A stretch of 64,000 nucleotides of DNA, taken from positions 8,040,001 through 8,104,000 of the forward strand of contig NC_020453.1 of assembly GCF_000344805.1 (NCBI RefSeq), read 5' to 3'. Each line of letters starts with the position of its first letter. The first letter of the stretch is position 1. Positions 10,385 to 18,166 of the stretch are shown here, piece by piece. Under the pieces are notes generated by a model, which saw only the letters and a program-made list of their open reading frames with translations, made no database searches and was not told the origin of the DNA. Made by a program: the position numbers and the translations under genes. This DNA comes from Bradyrhizobium oligotrophicum S58. GTDB taxonomy: Bacteria > Pseudomonadota > Alphaproteobacteria > Rhizobiales > Xanthobacteraceae.

Positions 10385-10398
10385 ATAAGCTTGCTTAT
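10385..10398. promoter_or_regulatory. Palindrome ATAAGC-TT-GCTTAT upstream of marR, probable MarR operator
   Basis: A perfect 6-2-6 inverted repeat 62 bases before the marR start, in an AT-rich stretch of otherwise GC-rich DNA. Many MarR proteins bind such AT-rich palindromes to repress their own efflux operon. Autoregulation is inferred from position. Confidence 0.55.
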
Positions 10399-10459
10399 TA
10401 TATCGGAGGCTCATTAGAGCCAAAGCTTAGTTCCCTCCGCTCCGAATCGAGATCAGCCC

Positions 10460-10939
10460 ATGACCCGCACGTCGGTGGACGTGAACTTCCTGTTTACGCT
10501 CGGCGAGCTGCAGCGCCTGATGCGCGCCTATGCCGACAAGGAGGCCGCGCGCTTCGGGATGACCCGCGCGCAATGGGCCGTGCTGGCCAAGGTCGAGCGC
10601 AATGAGGGGATGAAGCAGTCGGAGCTGGCCGAGCAGCTGGACATGCAGCCGATCACGCTCACGCGGCTGGTCGACAAGCTCGCCGAAGCCGGGCTGATCG
10701 AGCGCCGCGGCGACGACACCGACCGCCGCGTCAACCGGCTCTATCTGAAGAAGGCCGCCCGCCCGCTGCTCGCCAAGCTAGGCGTGCTCAAGGCCGAGCT
10801 GACCGAGACCGCCCTCCAAGGCCTCAGCCCTGAAGATGCCGAACGGCTGACGTCCCATCTCGAAGCCATCAAAGAAAACGTGAGAAACGCCCTGCAGTCG
10901 CTGTGCGACGAGCAGCGAAAGGAGCCACGCTATGGCTGA
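10460..10939 (+). CDS. MarR-family transcriptional regulator
   Basis: 159 residues. The winged helix-turn-helix is clear: MTRAQWAVLAKVERNEGMKQSELAEQLDMQPITLTRLVDKLAEAGLIERRGDDTDRRVNRLYL, with the DxRxxR wing motif (DDTDRRVNRL). MarR proteins repress transport operons until a small phenolic or other ligand binds. The stop overlaps the emrA-like start by 8 bases, so it is the first gene of a marR-emrA-emrB operon. A palindrome at 10385-10398 is the probable operator. Confidence 0.93.
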   Translation: MTRTSVDVNFLFTLGELQRLMRAYADKEAARFGMTRAQWAVLAKVERNEGMKQSELAEQLDMQPITLTRLVDKLAEAGLIERRGDDTDRRVNRLYLKKAARPLLAKLGVLKAELTETALQGLSPEDAERLTSHLEAIKENVRNALQSLCDEQRKEPRYG

Positions 10940-12089
10940 GCCCGCCCTGAAGATCGCCCCCGAACAGAAAGCCAGCCCGGATGCGGCGCCGCCTGTGGCC
11001 GCCGACGCGAAGCCGGCGCGCCCGGGCTTGCTGCGCCGCTATCGCCGCACGCTGCTGCTGGTCGTGCTGCCGGTCATCGCCGCGATCGGCGGCATCGCCC
11101 TCTATCTCAACGGCGGCCGCTACGTGACGACGGACGATGCCTATGTCGGGGCGCAGAAGGTTCTGATCACCCCCGACATCTCCGGCAAGATCGTCAAGAT
11201 CGTCGTGAAGGAAGGCCAGCAGGTTCAGAAGGGCGACGAGCTGTTCGAGATCGATCCCGTGCCCTATCGCCTCGCGGTCGACCAGGCCAAGGCGGCGCTG
11301 GAGCAGGCGCGCACGAACTACGACAACCTGACCGCCAACATCAAGATCTACGGCCAGATGCTCGACCTCGCCAATCAGGGCATCGACCTGAAGCAGAAGG
11401 ACGTCGAGCGCAAGCAGACCTTGGCCAAGAACAATTTCGGCTCGCAGCTCGACCTCGACAACGCCGCCAACGCCCTGGTGACCGCGAGCGCGCAGGCGCA
11501 GTTCATCAAGCAGCAGCTGTCGAACGCCAAGACGCAGCTGCTCGGCAATCCCGAGCTGCCGCTGGAGCAGTTCCCGCCTTACATCCAGGCCAAGGCCAAG
11601 CTCGACGACACCCAGCGCGACCTCGACCACACCACGTTGCGCGCGCCGATGCCGGGCATCGCCACCCAAGTGGACCAGATCCAGCTCGGCCGCTTCGTCA
11701 CCGCAGGCACGCCGGTGTTCTCGGTGATCGACATCGCCAATCCCTGGGTCGACGCCAATCCGAAGGAGAGCGACTTCACCTATGTCGCGGTCGGCCAGCC
11801 GGTCGAGCTCGATGTCGACGCATTCCCGAACCACCGTTTCAAGGGCACGGTCGGCTCGTTGTCGCCGGGCACCGGCGCGCAGTTCGCGATCCTGCCGCCG
11901 CAGAATGCGAGCGGCAATTTCATCAAGGTCGTGCAGCGCGTGCCGGTCCGGATCCATTTCGACAGCAACGACAAATATGTCGCCCGGCTGAAGGCGGGCA
12001 TGAGCGTCAACGTCGCCATCGACACCGGCCATCAGCGCACCCTCGCCGGCCTGCTCGGCGCGGCGCATGCGGCCGACAAGGAGGAGTAG
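10932..12089 (+). CDS. emrA: HlyD/EmrA-family periplasmic adaptor (membrane fusion) protein
   Basis: 385 residues: a short cytoplasmic tail, one membrane anchor at about 40-59, then a lipoyl-like half motif (ITPDISGKIVKIVVKEGQQVQKGDELFEID). A coiled coil covers about 110-210 and the second lipoyl/barrel part begins at LRAPMPGIATQVDQIQLGRFV. EmrA-type adaptors link an inner-membrane MFS pump to an outer-membrane channel. It starts inside the end of marR and is followed after 6 bases by the pump gene, so the three are co-transcribed. The gene name is by family analogy with E. coli EmrA. Confidence 0.93.
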   Translation: MAEPALKIAPEQKASPDAAPPVAADAKPARPGLLRRYRRTLLLVVLPVIAAIGGIALYLNGGRYVTTDDAYVGAQKVLITPDISGKIVKIVVKEGQQVQKGDELFEIDPVPYRLAVDQAKAALEQARTNYDNLTANIKIYGQMLDLANQGIDLKQKDVERKQTLAKNNFGSQLDLDNAANALVTASAQAQFIKQQLSNAKTQLLGNPELPLEQFPPYIQAKAKLDDTQRDLDHTTLRAPMPGIATQVDQIQLGRFVTAGTPVFSVIDIANPWVDANPKESDFTYVAVGQPVELDVDAFPNHRFKGTVGSLSPGTGAQFAILPPQNASGNFIKVVQRVPVRIHFDSNDKYVARLKAGMSVNVAIDTGHQRTLAGLLGAAHAADKEE

Positions 12090-12095
12090 CGCGCG

Positions 12096-13643
12096 ATGAC
12101 CGCGTCTTCCGCCGTTCCCGGACTTCGGCGCAACATGGTGACGATCTGCGCCATGACGGCGACGGTCATGCAGGCGCTCGACACCACCATCGCCAACGTC
12201 GCCTTGCCGTATATGCAGGGCACGCTGTCGGCGTCGCAGGACCAGATCAACTGGGTGCTGACATCCTACATCGTCGCGGCGGCGATCATGACGGCGCCGG
12301 TGGGCTGGATCGCCAACCGCTTCGGCCGCAAGCGCACCTTCATCGTCTGCTCCGCAGGTTTCACCATCGCTTCGGTAATGTGCGGGCTGGCGCAGGACAT
12401 CACCCAGATGGTGCTGTTCCGCCTGCTGCAGGGCGTGTTCGGCGCCGCGCTGGTACCGCTGTCGCAGGCCGTGATGCTCGATTCCTACGCGCTGCACGAG
12501 CGCGCCAAGGCGATGGCGATCTGGGGCATGGGCGTGATGCTCGGCCCGATCATGGGGCCCTCGCTCGGGGCCTGGCTGACCGAGACCTATTCCTGGCACT
12601 GGGTGTTCTTCGTCAACCTGCCGTTCGGCGCCGTCACCGTGCTTGGGCTGATCGCGTTCATGGAGGAGACCAAGCCGAATGCGGAGCTGACCTTCGACTG
12701 GTTCGGCTTTCTCGCGCTCGCGATCGGCATCGGTTCGCTGCAGATCGCGCTCGACCGCGGCGAGGACCAAGGCTGGCTCGAGAGCTACGAGATCATCATC
12801 GAGTTCATCGTCGCCGGCGTCGGCTTCTACTACTTCCTGGCGCATTCGCTGACGACGAAGCGGCCGTTCATCCAGTTCGCGCTGTTCAGGGACCGCAACT
12901 TCGTCGGCGGCTGCGTGTTCATGACGGTCATGGGACTGGTGCTGTTTTCGACGATGGCGCTGTCGTCGCCCTATCTGCAGAACGTCATCGGCTATCCCAT
13001 CATCACCGCCGGCGTGCTGCTGGCGACGCGCGGCTGCGGCACCTTCGTCGCGATGATGCTGGTCGGGCGTCTCTTGCGCTATATCGAGGCGCGCACGTTG
13101 ATCGTCGTCGGGCTGGGGCTGACCGCGCTGTCGCTGTTCCAGATGACCGCGTGGACCGACCAGACCGGCGTGCCCGAGATCATCGCCATCAGCATCATGC
13201 AGGGTTTTGGCTTCGGCCTGGTGTTCGTGCCGCTGTCGACGGTGGCGTTCCTGACCTTGCCGGGCGAGCTCCGCACCGACGGAACCTCGATGCTGACCCT
13301 GGTGCGAAATGTCGCCAGCTCGATCGGCATTTCGATCGCGATCGCGCAGCTCACCGAGGCAACCCGGCGCAACCACGCCATCCTGGTCGAGCACATCAAC
13401 CCGTTCAATCACGCGCTCCAGATGCCCAATGTCGCGGGCATGTTGAACCTGTCCACCGACGCGGGACGCGCGATGGCCGACGCGATGGTCATGGTGCAGG
13501 CCCAGATCCTCGCCTTCTCGCACGACTATCAACTCGTGATGACGTTCATCCTGGTGTCGATCCCGCTCGCGGTCATGATCGGCTCGACGCGGTCAGCATT
13601 GCGTGCGCAGTCTGCACCGACAGATCATGCCGTGATGGAGTGA
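12096..13643 (+). CDS. emrB: DHA2-family MFS drug efflux pump, EmrB/QacA type
   Basis: 515 residues with about 14 hydrophobic helices. Motif D1/A/C-like sequences include LDTTIANVALPYMQG in helix 1, GWIANRFGRKRTFI (motif A) in loop 2-3, and LGPIMGPSLGAWLTETYSWHWVFF (motif C, antiporter). This is the proton-driven pump that works with the EmrA-like adaptor to expel amphipathic drugs or plant phenolics. No outer-membrane TolC gene is nearby, so a shared TolC is presumed. Confidence 0.94.
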   Translation: MTASSAVPGLRRNMVTICAMTATVMQALDTTIANVALPYMQGTLSASQDQINWVLTSYIVAAAIMTAPVGWIANRFGRKRTFIVCSAGFTIASVMCGLAQDITQMVLFRLLQGVFGAALVPLSQAVMLDSYALHERAKAMAIWGMGVMLGPIMGPSLGAWLTETYSWHWVFFVNLPFGAVTVLGLIAFMEETKPNAELTFDWFGFLALAIGIGSLQIALDRGEDQGWLESYEIIIEFIVAGVGFYYFLAHSLTTKRPFIQFALFRDRNFVGGCVFMTVMGLVLFSTMALSSPYLQNVIGYPIITAGVLLATRGCGTFVAMMLVGRLLRYIEARTLIVVGLGLTALSLFQMTAWTDQTGVPEIIAISIMQGFGFGLVFVPLSTVAFLTLPGELRTDGTSMLTLVRNVASSIGISIAIAQLTEATRRNHAILVEHINPFNHALQMPNVAGMLNLSTDAGRAMADAMVMVQAQILAFSHDYQLVMTFILVSIPLAVMIGSTRSALRAQSAPTDHAVME

Positions 13644-13947
13644 TCGTTCCCTGCGATGGAAAAAGCGTGCGCTGTTCCGACGCAATGGGGCCGGGGATAG
13701 CAAAAAGGTGACCACGACGTGATGGATTTGTAACTTCAATCCGGCGCGTTTCCGGCTATCTTGTCATCACCCCACTCGGTTCTCTGCGTATGAGTTGCGC
13801 GCAGAGACTGCACTTCATGAGCGCCCCACTCGTGATGTGCCGGGCGGGGGCGGTGGCTCCTCCAGCGCCGCCCCCAGCCCCCGGGGGATCTTTTCCCCGC
13901 GCACGCGTTGGACCTGTCCTCACCACCAACTGCCTTCCGGGTGAATG

Positions 13948-13974
13948 ACCGCTCCATCGCTATGAGCGGTTTTG
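13948..13974 (+). terminator. Possible rho-independent terminator
   Basis: ACCGCTC and GAGCGGT form a 7-bp stem with a 9-base loop followed by TTTTG on the plus strand. It lies about 305 bases after emrB, which is far for that gene, so the assignment to the efflux operon is uncertain. The 13644-13990 stretch shows no gene. Confidence 0.4.
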
Positions 13975-13992
13975 TTGCTCGACCGTTTCAAC

Positions 13993-14210
13993 ATCCAGCC
14001 TGCCCCCAGTGACATCACGCGGTATGGGTCCCGGGTCGGCGCCAGCCGACGCTGCGCATCGGCCGGCTTGCCCGGGACGACAGTCGTTGTTTGTCGCGTC
14101 AGCTCGGTTTGTCGCGCCAGCTTGGCTCTTGCGCCCAGCCCCATCCTCCGCTGTCGTCCCGGCGAACGCCGGGACCCATACCGCGTGATGTCACTTGGGG
14201 CAGGCTGGTT
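13993..14210. repeat. Long inverted repeat, family C (GTATGGGTCCCGG / CCGGGACCCATAC)
   Basis: Left arm (CAGCCTGCCCCCAGTGACAT then CACGCGGTATGGGTCCCGG) and right arm (CCGGGACCCATACCGCGTG then ATGTCACTTGGGGCAGGCTG) are almost exact reverse complements of ~40 bases. They are separated by ~135 bases containing further GGGACGACAG-type blocks. Related shorter copies are at 28765-28932, 33445-33630 and 38188-38345. Confidence 0.85.
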
Positions 14211-14226
14211 ATTGATCCCCGTCGAC

Positions 14227-15933
14227 CTACGATGACGGAGCCGAGACCGGCAGCGGCTCGATCTTGGCGGCGCCGCTCGCGCCCTTCGTCGGCGCGCTCG
14301 GCAGGATCACGCCCGCCAGTGCCTGCACCGGATCGTCGCCGGGCTTGAAGCCGGACTGCACCAGGATCTCGTCGATCAAGGGCTTCAGCGCATGCACGCG
14401 CAGCAGCTCGCCGGCGAGACCTTCGCCGAAGCCGACATTGCCACCGGCACCACCGCCATTGCCGCCGAAGGCGCCGCCGGTGTGCAGGATGCGGACGTCC
14501 TTCAGATTGGCGATCGGCTTCACCATCTCGCCCAGCGCCGCCGGCATGGTCGCGATGCGCTGCTTGGCGAGCTCGAAATCGATCACGTTGCTGCCGAGCT
14601 TGTTCTGGGCCTCGTTCTTCATCAGGATCACGGCCGCTTCCGCCTCGCCGATCTGGCGCACGCCGACGGCCTTGATCTTGTTGGCCTCGGCCTCCGCTTC
14701 GGCGAGCGTCTTGGCCGCCTCGCCGCGATCGACCGCGGCACGCTTCTCGGCCTCAGCGGCGACGGTAATGCCGGTCGAGCGCTGCTCGGCCTCTTTGCGC
14801 GCGGCCATGACCGCGGTCTGACGTTCTCGATCGGCGATCTCGATCGCGCGCGCCGTCGTCACCTTTTCCTCCGCAGACACCGCCAGCGCCTCGGCCTGCT
14901 TGGCCACCGCGCGCGCCTCCGAGGTTTCCTTGCTCTTGCTCGCGATCTGGATGTCGTTGTCCTGGGTGGCGATCTGGATCTCGCGGTCGGCGTCGGTCTT
15001 GCGGCGGTTGATGGCGAGATTGGATTCGATCGCGGCGGTCTCGCGCACCTTCAGCGCCTCCGCCTCGCGCTGGGCGATTCTCTGCTGCGCCTCGATGCGC
15101 GCGTTCTCCTCGGTCTGCCACGCCGTCTGGGTTGCGCTCGCCACCTCGGCGCGGGTGCTCGCCGTCTTGTTGGCGATGTCGCGCTCCTGGCTGAGCTCGG
15201 CCTCCTTCTTGGTGCGCTCGATCTGCAAGGTGAGCTGGCGCGCCTCGAGATCCTTCTGCGCGATCGCCACTTCATTGTCGCGCACGATCGCGTTGCGGTC
15301 GCGGCGCCGCGTCTCGGTCACGGTTTTCAACAGGGTCAGGCCTTCGGCGTCGAAGAAGTTCTCGGCATTAAAGAAGGAGATGTCGGTCTGGTCGAGCTTC
15401 GTCAGCGACACCGATTCGAGCTCCAGACCATTCGACTGCACATCGGCCTCGACCGCGGCCTGGACGTGCTTGACGAAATCTGAGCGCTTCTCCTGCAGCT
15501 CCAGGAGCTCCATCGTCGCCGAGACCGAGCGAAGGCCGTCGACGAACTTGGCCTCGACCTGGTCGCGCAGCAGTTCGGCATTGTTGGTGACGGCGCCGAG
15601 GGTTTGCGCGGCGAGCGCGATCGAATCGACGTCGGGCTTCACGCGGACATAGAACTCGGCGTCGATGTCGACGCGCATGCGATCCTTGGTGATCAGCGAG
15701 TCCTTCTTGGAGCGCTCGACCCGCAGCCGCAGCGTCTTCAGGTTCACGCGCGCAACCGAGTGGAAGATCGGCAACACGACGGCGCCGCCGTCGAGCACGA
15801 CCTTCTTGCCACCGAGGCCGGTGCGCACGAAGGCCTCGTCGCGGGTGGAGCGGTGATAGAGAACGGCAAAGACGGTGCCGAGAACGATCAGCAGCACGAC
15901 GCCGATCGACGCAGGCAGAACCAGATCAAACAT
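14227..15933 (-). CDS. Flotillin-family (SPFH) membrane protein, YqiK-like
   Basis: 568 residues. One N-terminal membrane anchor (about 7-26) is followed by an SPFH/PHB domain (about 30-200, e.g. RMRVDIDAEFYVRVKPD). A very long Ala/Glu/Lys-rich coiled coil comes next (about 215-450), then a Gly-rich patch (GGAFGGNGGGAGGNVGFGEG) and a C-terminal tail. This matches flotillins of the E. coli YqiK / Bacillus FloT kind, which oligomerise at the inner membrane and organise membrane microdomains. It is the last gene of the operon with the YqiJ-like gene (36-base gap) and the PspA-type fusion gene. Confidence 0.92.
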   Translation of the reverse strand: MFDLVLPASIGVVLLIVLGTVFAVLYHRSTRDEAFVRTGLGGKKVVLDGGAVVLPIFHSVARVNLKTLRLRVERSKKDSLITKDRMRVDIDAEFYVRVKPDVDSIALAAQTLGAVTNNAELLRDQVEAKFVDGLRSVSATMELLELQEKRSDFVKHVQAAVEADVQSNGLELESVSLTKLDQTDISFFNAENFFDAEGLTLLKTVTETRRRDRNAIVRDNEVAIAQKDLEARQLTLQIERTKKEAELSQERDIANKTASTRAEVASATQTAWQTEENARIEAQQRIAQREAEALKVRETAAIESNLAINRRKTDADREIQIATQDNDIQIASKSKETSEARAVAKQAEALAVSAEEKVTTARAIEIADRERQTAVMAARKEAEQRSTGITVAAEAEKRAAVDRGEAAKTLAEAEAEANKIKAVGVRQIGEAEAAVILMKNEAQNKLGSNVIDFELAKQRIATMPAALGEMVKPIANLKDVRILHTGGAFGGNGGGAGGNVGFGEGLAGELLRVHALKPLIDEILVQSGFKPGDDPVQALAGVILPSAPTKGASGAAKIEPLPVSAPSS

Positions 15934-15969
15934 GGGGATTACTTTCGGGTTGAGGAAAGTGTCGTGGAG

Positions 15970-16620
15970 CTAAAGCGTCTTGACATTCGTAAGCTCGTCG
16001 GTTGCGGCGATCGCGATGAAGCGGCCGTCCTTGCGGTCGACGAGCAGAACCGATGCACCCACCGGCAGCGGCGGCGAGCCCGGCGCGGCCGAGGCCGTCA
16101 CCGAATGCCAGTTGCCGTGGATGTCCTTGACGCGGACACGGCCGGGCAGCCCGTCATCGAGCGGACCAACGGCGACCTCGCCGGTGCGGCCGACGAGATC
16201 GGACAGACCAACCGCATAGCTCTCGTCCTGCGGGACCAGCCGCGCCGCATAGCGCGTCGAGCTGCGCAGCAGCGGCACGGTGACAACGGCGGCGAGCACG
16301 CCCGCGGCCGTCGGCGGCAGTGCCACCGCCAGCAGTCGCGCGGCATCCTGGATCAGAAAGCCCGAGATCGAGAAGATGCCGAGCGCAAGCAGGATGCAGA
16401 TCATCAGCGGCACGCCGCCGACATTGATCCAGGACAGCACGTGACTGATGGAGCTTCCGCTGCCGTCGTGACCGAGATCGACGCTCTGGCCAAGCAGCTC
16501 ACTGATCGACAGGCCGATCAGCATCGAGCCGATTTCGACGCCGCCGACCAGCACGATCATCACAGCGGCGATCGCGAACGGCCGCACCTCGGGTTGCATG
16601 AAATGGTCGACGATGGTCAT
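15970..16620 (-). CDS. YqiJ-like membrane protein with C-terminal OB (NfeD-like) domain
   Basis: 216 residues: hydrophobic segments at about 15-38, 65-85 and 95-120, then a soluble C-terminal domain of about 80 residues. That domain has the beta-rich pattern LVGRTGEVAVGPLDDGLPGRVRVKDIHGNWHSV...PVGASVLLVD, as in NfeD/OB-fold partners of flotillins. Such proteins are encoded next to SPFH proteins and are thought to anchor or regulate them. It sits 22 bases after the PspA-type fusion gene and 36 bases before the flotillin gene. Confidence 0.87.
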   Translation of the reverse strand: MTIVDHFMQPEVRPFAIAAVMIVLVGGVEIGSMLIGLSISELLGQSVDLGHDGSGSSISHVLSWINVGGVPLMICILLALGIFSISGFLIQDAARLLAVALPPTAAGVLAAVVTVPLLRSSTRYAARLVPQDESYAVGLSDLVGRTGEVAVGPLDDGLPGRVRVKDIHGNWHSVTASAAPGSPPLPVGASVLLVDRKDGRFIAIAATDELTNVKTL

Positions 16621-16642
16621 GGGACGACGCGCCCCTGCCCGC

Positions 16643-17812
16643 TCAGTTCTGCGACTTCAGGCGCGCCAATCGCTCGGCGATGTCCTTGTCGCGCTGCAGC
16701 TTCGACAATTCGTCGATATCCGGCGACGGCGTGATGCCCTCGGGCACACCGGTCGCGCGGGCAATGACGCGAGAGGCGCGCGCCGCCTTGGCGAGACCGG
16801 TGTCCCCGGCCCGGCGCGCCGTGGCTGTCGGCTGATGGGTGAGGGCTTCGCTGCGTTCGAGTTCGGCAAGACGTATCTGCGCATCCTGCAGGCTCGACAG
16901 GATCGCGCGCAGGGTCGTCAGGACGGCGTCGATCCGCTCGGCATTCTCGTCGATCGCCCGCGACAGCACCTCGAACTGCGCTTCGAGATCCATCTGCCGG
17001 GCGATGCCGGCCCTGGCGAGATCGTCGCGGCTCTCGATGATCGCAACGCGGATCTGCTCGGCCAGCACCGACGTCTCGCGCTCGATCTCGGCGCGTCGCG
17101 CGTTCAGCCGATATTCCTCGGCCCGCGCTAATGACAGGCCGTCGCGCGCCTCGCGCTCGGCCTGCTCGATCTCGCGGATCGCCTGTTTGACCAGCGCGAC
17201 CCGGTTGTTGTCTTCGGCCTTCTCGATCGCCCCATAGGCGATGCCGGCGATGAGGCGCCCGGCGCGTGACAGGAGCGTGTCGGGGGCCGGCGCGTGTTCG
17301 GCGAGCATGACGTGGTCCTTTCCTGGGCTGATGGCTGGGTGTGAGTTCGAGGTGACGCCGAAGCGGACTTCGATGTCACCATTGTCGGCGCGCACAAGTT
17401 GCGCCGGCGTCGCGTGCGTCCATCCCGCGGCATAGCCGGTGACCGCGAACGGAATCGTGAAACGGCCAAGCGCGGTGCCGAGCGACAGCGTGCCCGCGTC
17501 CCTGACATTCACCAGGCGGTCGTCGAGCGGCAGTCGCGGGGTCGGCGCGGCGCGATAGGCAGCGCGGTCGCGCAGGCCGAGCGTGACCAGACGCGACGGC
17601 AGCCGGGTGGCTTTGCGGATCGGGTCATAGGCATGGCCGTGCAGCGCGACGAGGTTGGCGCCAATGCCTTTGGCGGCGGCGATCTCGTCGAGCATGTCCA
17701 TCATCCGGGCATAGTCCGCGAAGGTCGCCTCGATCGCGTCCCTGGCCTCAGGGGTGAGGACGAGACGGTAGCGAATAGCCTGATCGTAGACAGTTCCGGC
17801 CATGGGGAACAT
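16643..17812 (-). CDS. PspA/IM30-family protein with a TnpB(OrfB)-like N-terminal domain
   Basis: 389 residues from the ATG at 17812, which has GGAAAG 9 bases upstream; an ATG at 17803 is an alternative. From about residue 170 to the end it looks like a whole PspA. LLSRAGRLIAGIAYGAIEKAED corresponds to the PspA start, long coiled coils follow, and LSKLQRDKDIAERLARLK matches the PspA C-terminal helix. The first ~155 residues are not PspA. YRLVLTPEARDAIEATFADYA, then ALHGHAYDPIRKATRLPSRLV, PLDDRLVNV, LSLGTALGRFTIPF and AQLVRADNGDIEVRFGV follow the order of the N-terminal helical and beta-barrel region of TnpB/OrfB transposon nucleases. No RuvC Asp/Glu motifs or zinc ribbon remain. PspA proteins protect damaged inner membranes. 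First gene of the operon with the YqiJ-like and flotillin genes. The PspA call is solid; the TnpB relation is my pattern reading. Confidence 0.75.
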   Translation of the reverse strand: MFPMAGTVYDQAIRYRLVLTPEARDAIEATFADYARMMDMLDEIAAAKGIGANLVALHGHAYDPIRKATRLPSRLVTLGLRDRAAYRAAPTPRLPLDDRLVNVRDAGTLSLGTALGRFTIPFAVTGYAAGWTHATPAQLVRADNGDIEVRFGVTSNSHPAISPGKDHVMLAEHAPAPDTLLSRAGRLIAGIAYGAIEKAEDNNRVALVKQAIREIEQAEREARDGLSLARAEEYRLNARRAEIERETSVLAEQIRVAIIESRDDLARAGIARQMDLEAQFEVLSRAIDENAERIDAVLTTLRAILSSLQDAQIRLAELERSEALTHQPTATARRAGDTGLAKAARASRVIARATGVPEGITPSPDIDELSKLQRDKDIAERLARLKSQN

Positions 17813-17813
17813 G

Positions 17814-17834
17814 AAAGCACGCTTTCCGTGCTTT
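17814..17834 (-). promoter_or_regulatory. Hairpin at the ribosome binding site of the PspA-type gene
   Basis: AAAGCACG and CGTGCTTT form a perfect 8-bp stem with a 5-base loop, ending one base before the start codon at 17812. On the mRNA the GGAAAG ribosome site overlaps the loop. The structure could control translation. A second imperfect inverted repeat (GCTCTC / GAGAGC) lies just upstream at about 17840-17863. Confidence 0.5.
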
Positions 17835-18020
17835 AGCAAGCTCTCCCTTGGTCCGAGAGAGCCATCCCCTGCCACGTCCACACCGAACGCCATGCACATG
17901 CGGATATGTCGCGCCGACCCCGCCGGGCGTTTTGAGGGCGAGCGAACAATCTCTGGTGATCGTTAAGACGGGTCGGTCGGAGCGCGACCGAACGCGTCCC
18001 AGTCGCCAGCGCTGTCATGC

Positions 18021-18110
18021 TGTGCGAAGGCGGAGCATTCAGTACTCCGCGGCAGACGATATTGAGCCGAGATGTCACGGCGTACTGGACCACCCGGTCA
18101 AGCCGAGCGA
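18021..18110. repeat. Dispersed palindrome, family B, diverged copy
   Basis: Contains GGAGCATTCAGTACTCCG and GGCGTACTGGACCACCCGG, the inner blocks shared with 5348-5445 and 38417-38500. It fills most of the spacer between the start of the PspA-type gene and the end of the kinase-like gene; no gene is seen in 17835-18166. Confidence 0.6.
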
Positions 18111-18166
18111 TGACAGCGGGGGCTTCCATGTCCAGATCGATGCGACCGGGATTGGGAAACGGTCGT

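Noticed and set aside
10285..10459. Zur operator upstream of the Fur-family gene
   Set aside because: No GTTATAATATAAC-like palindrome was found; only the MarR-type palindrome at 10385-10398 stands out.
17831..17880. Sigma-54 promoter for the PspA-type operon
   Set aside because: A TGGCAGGGGATGGCT-like stretch exists on the minus strand, but the GG to GC distance is one base short of the strict -24/-12 spacing.
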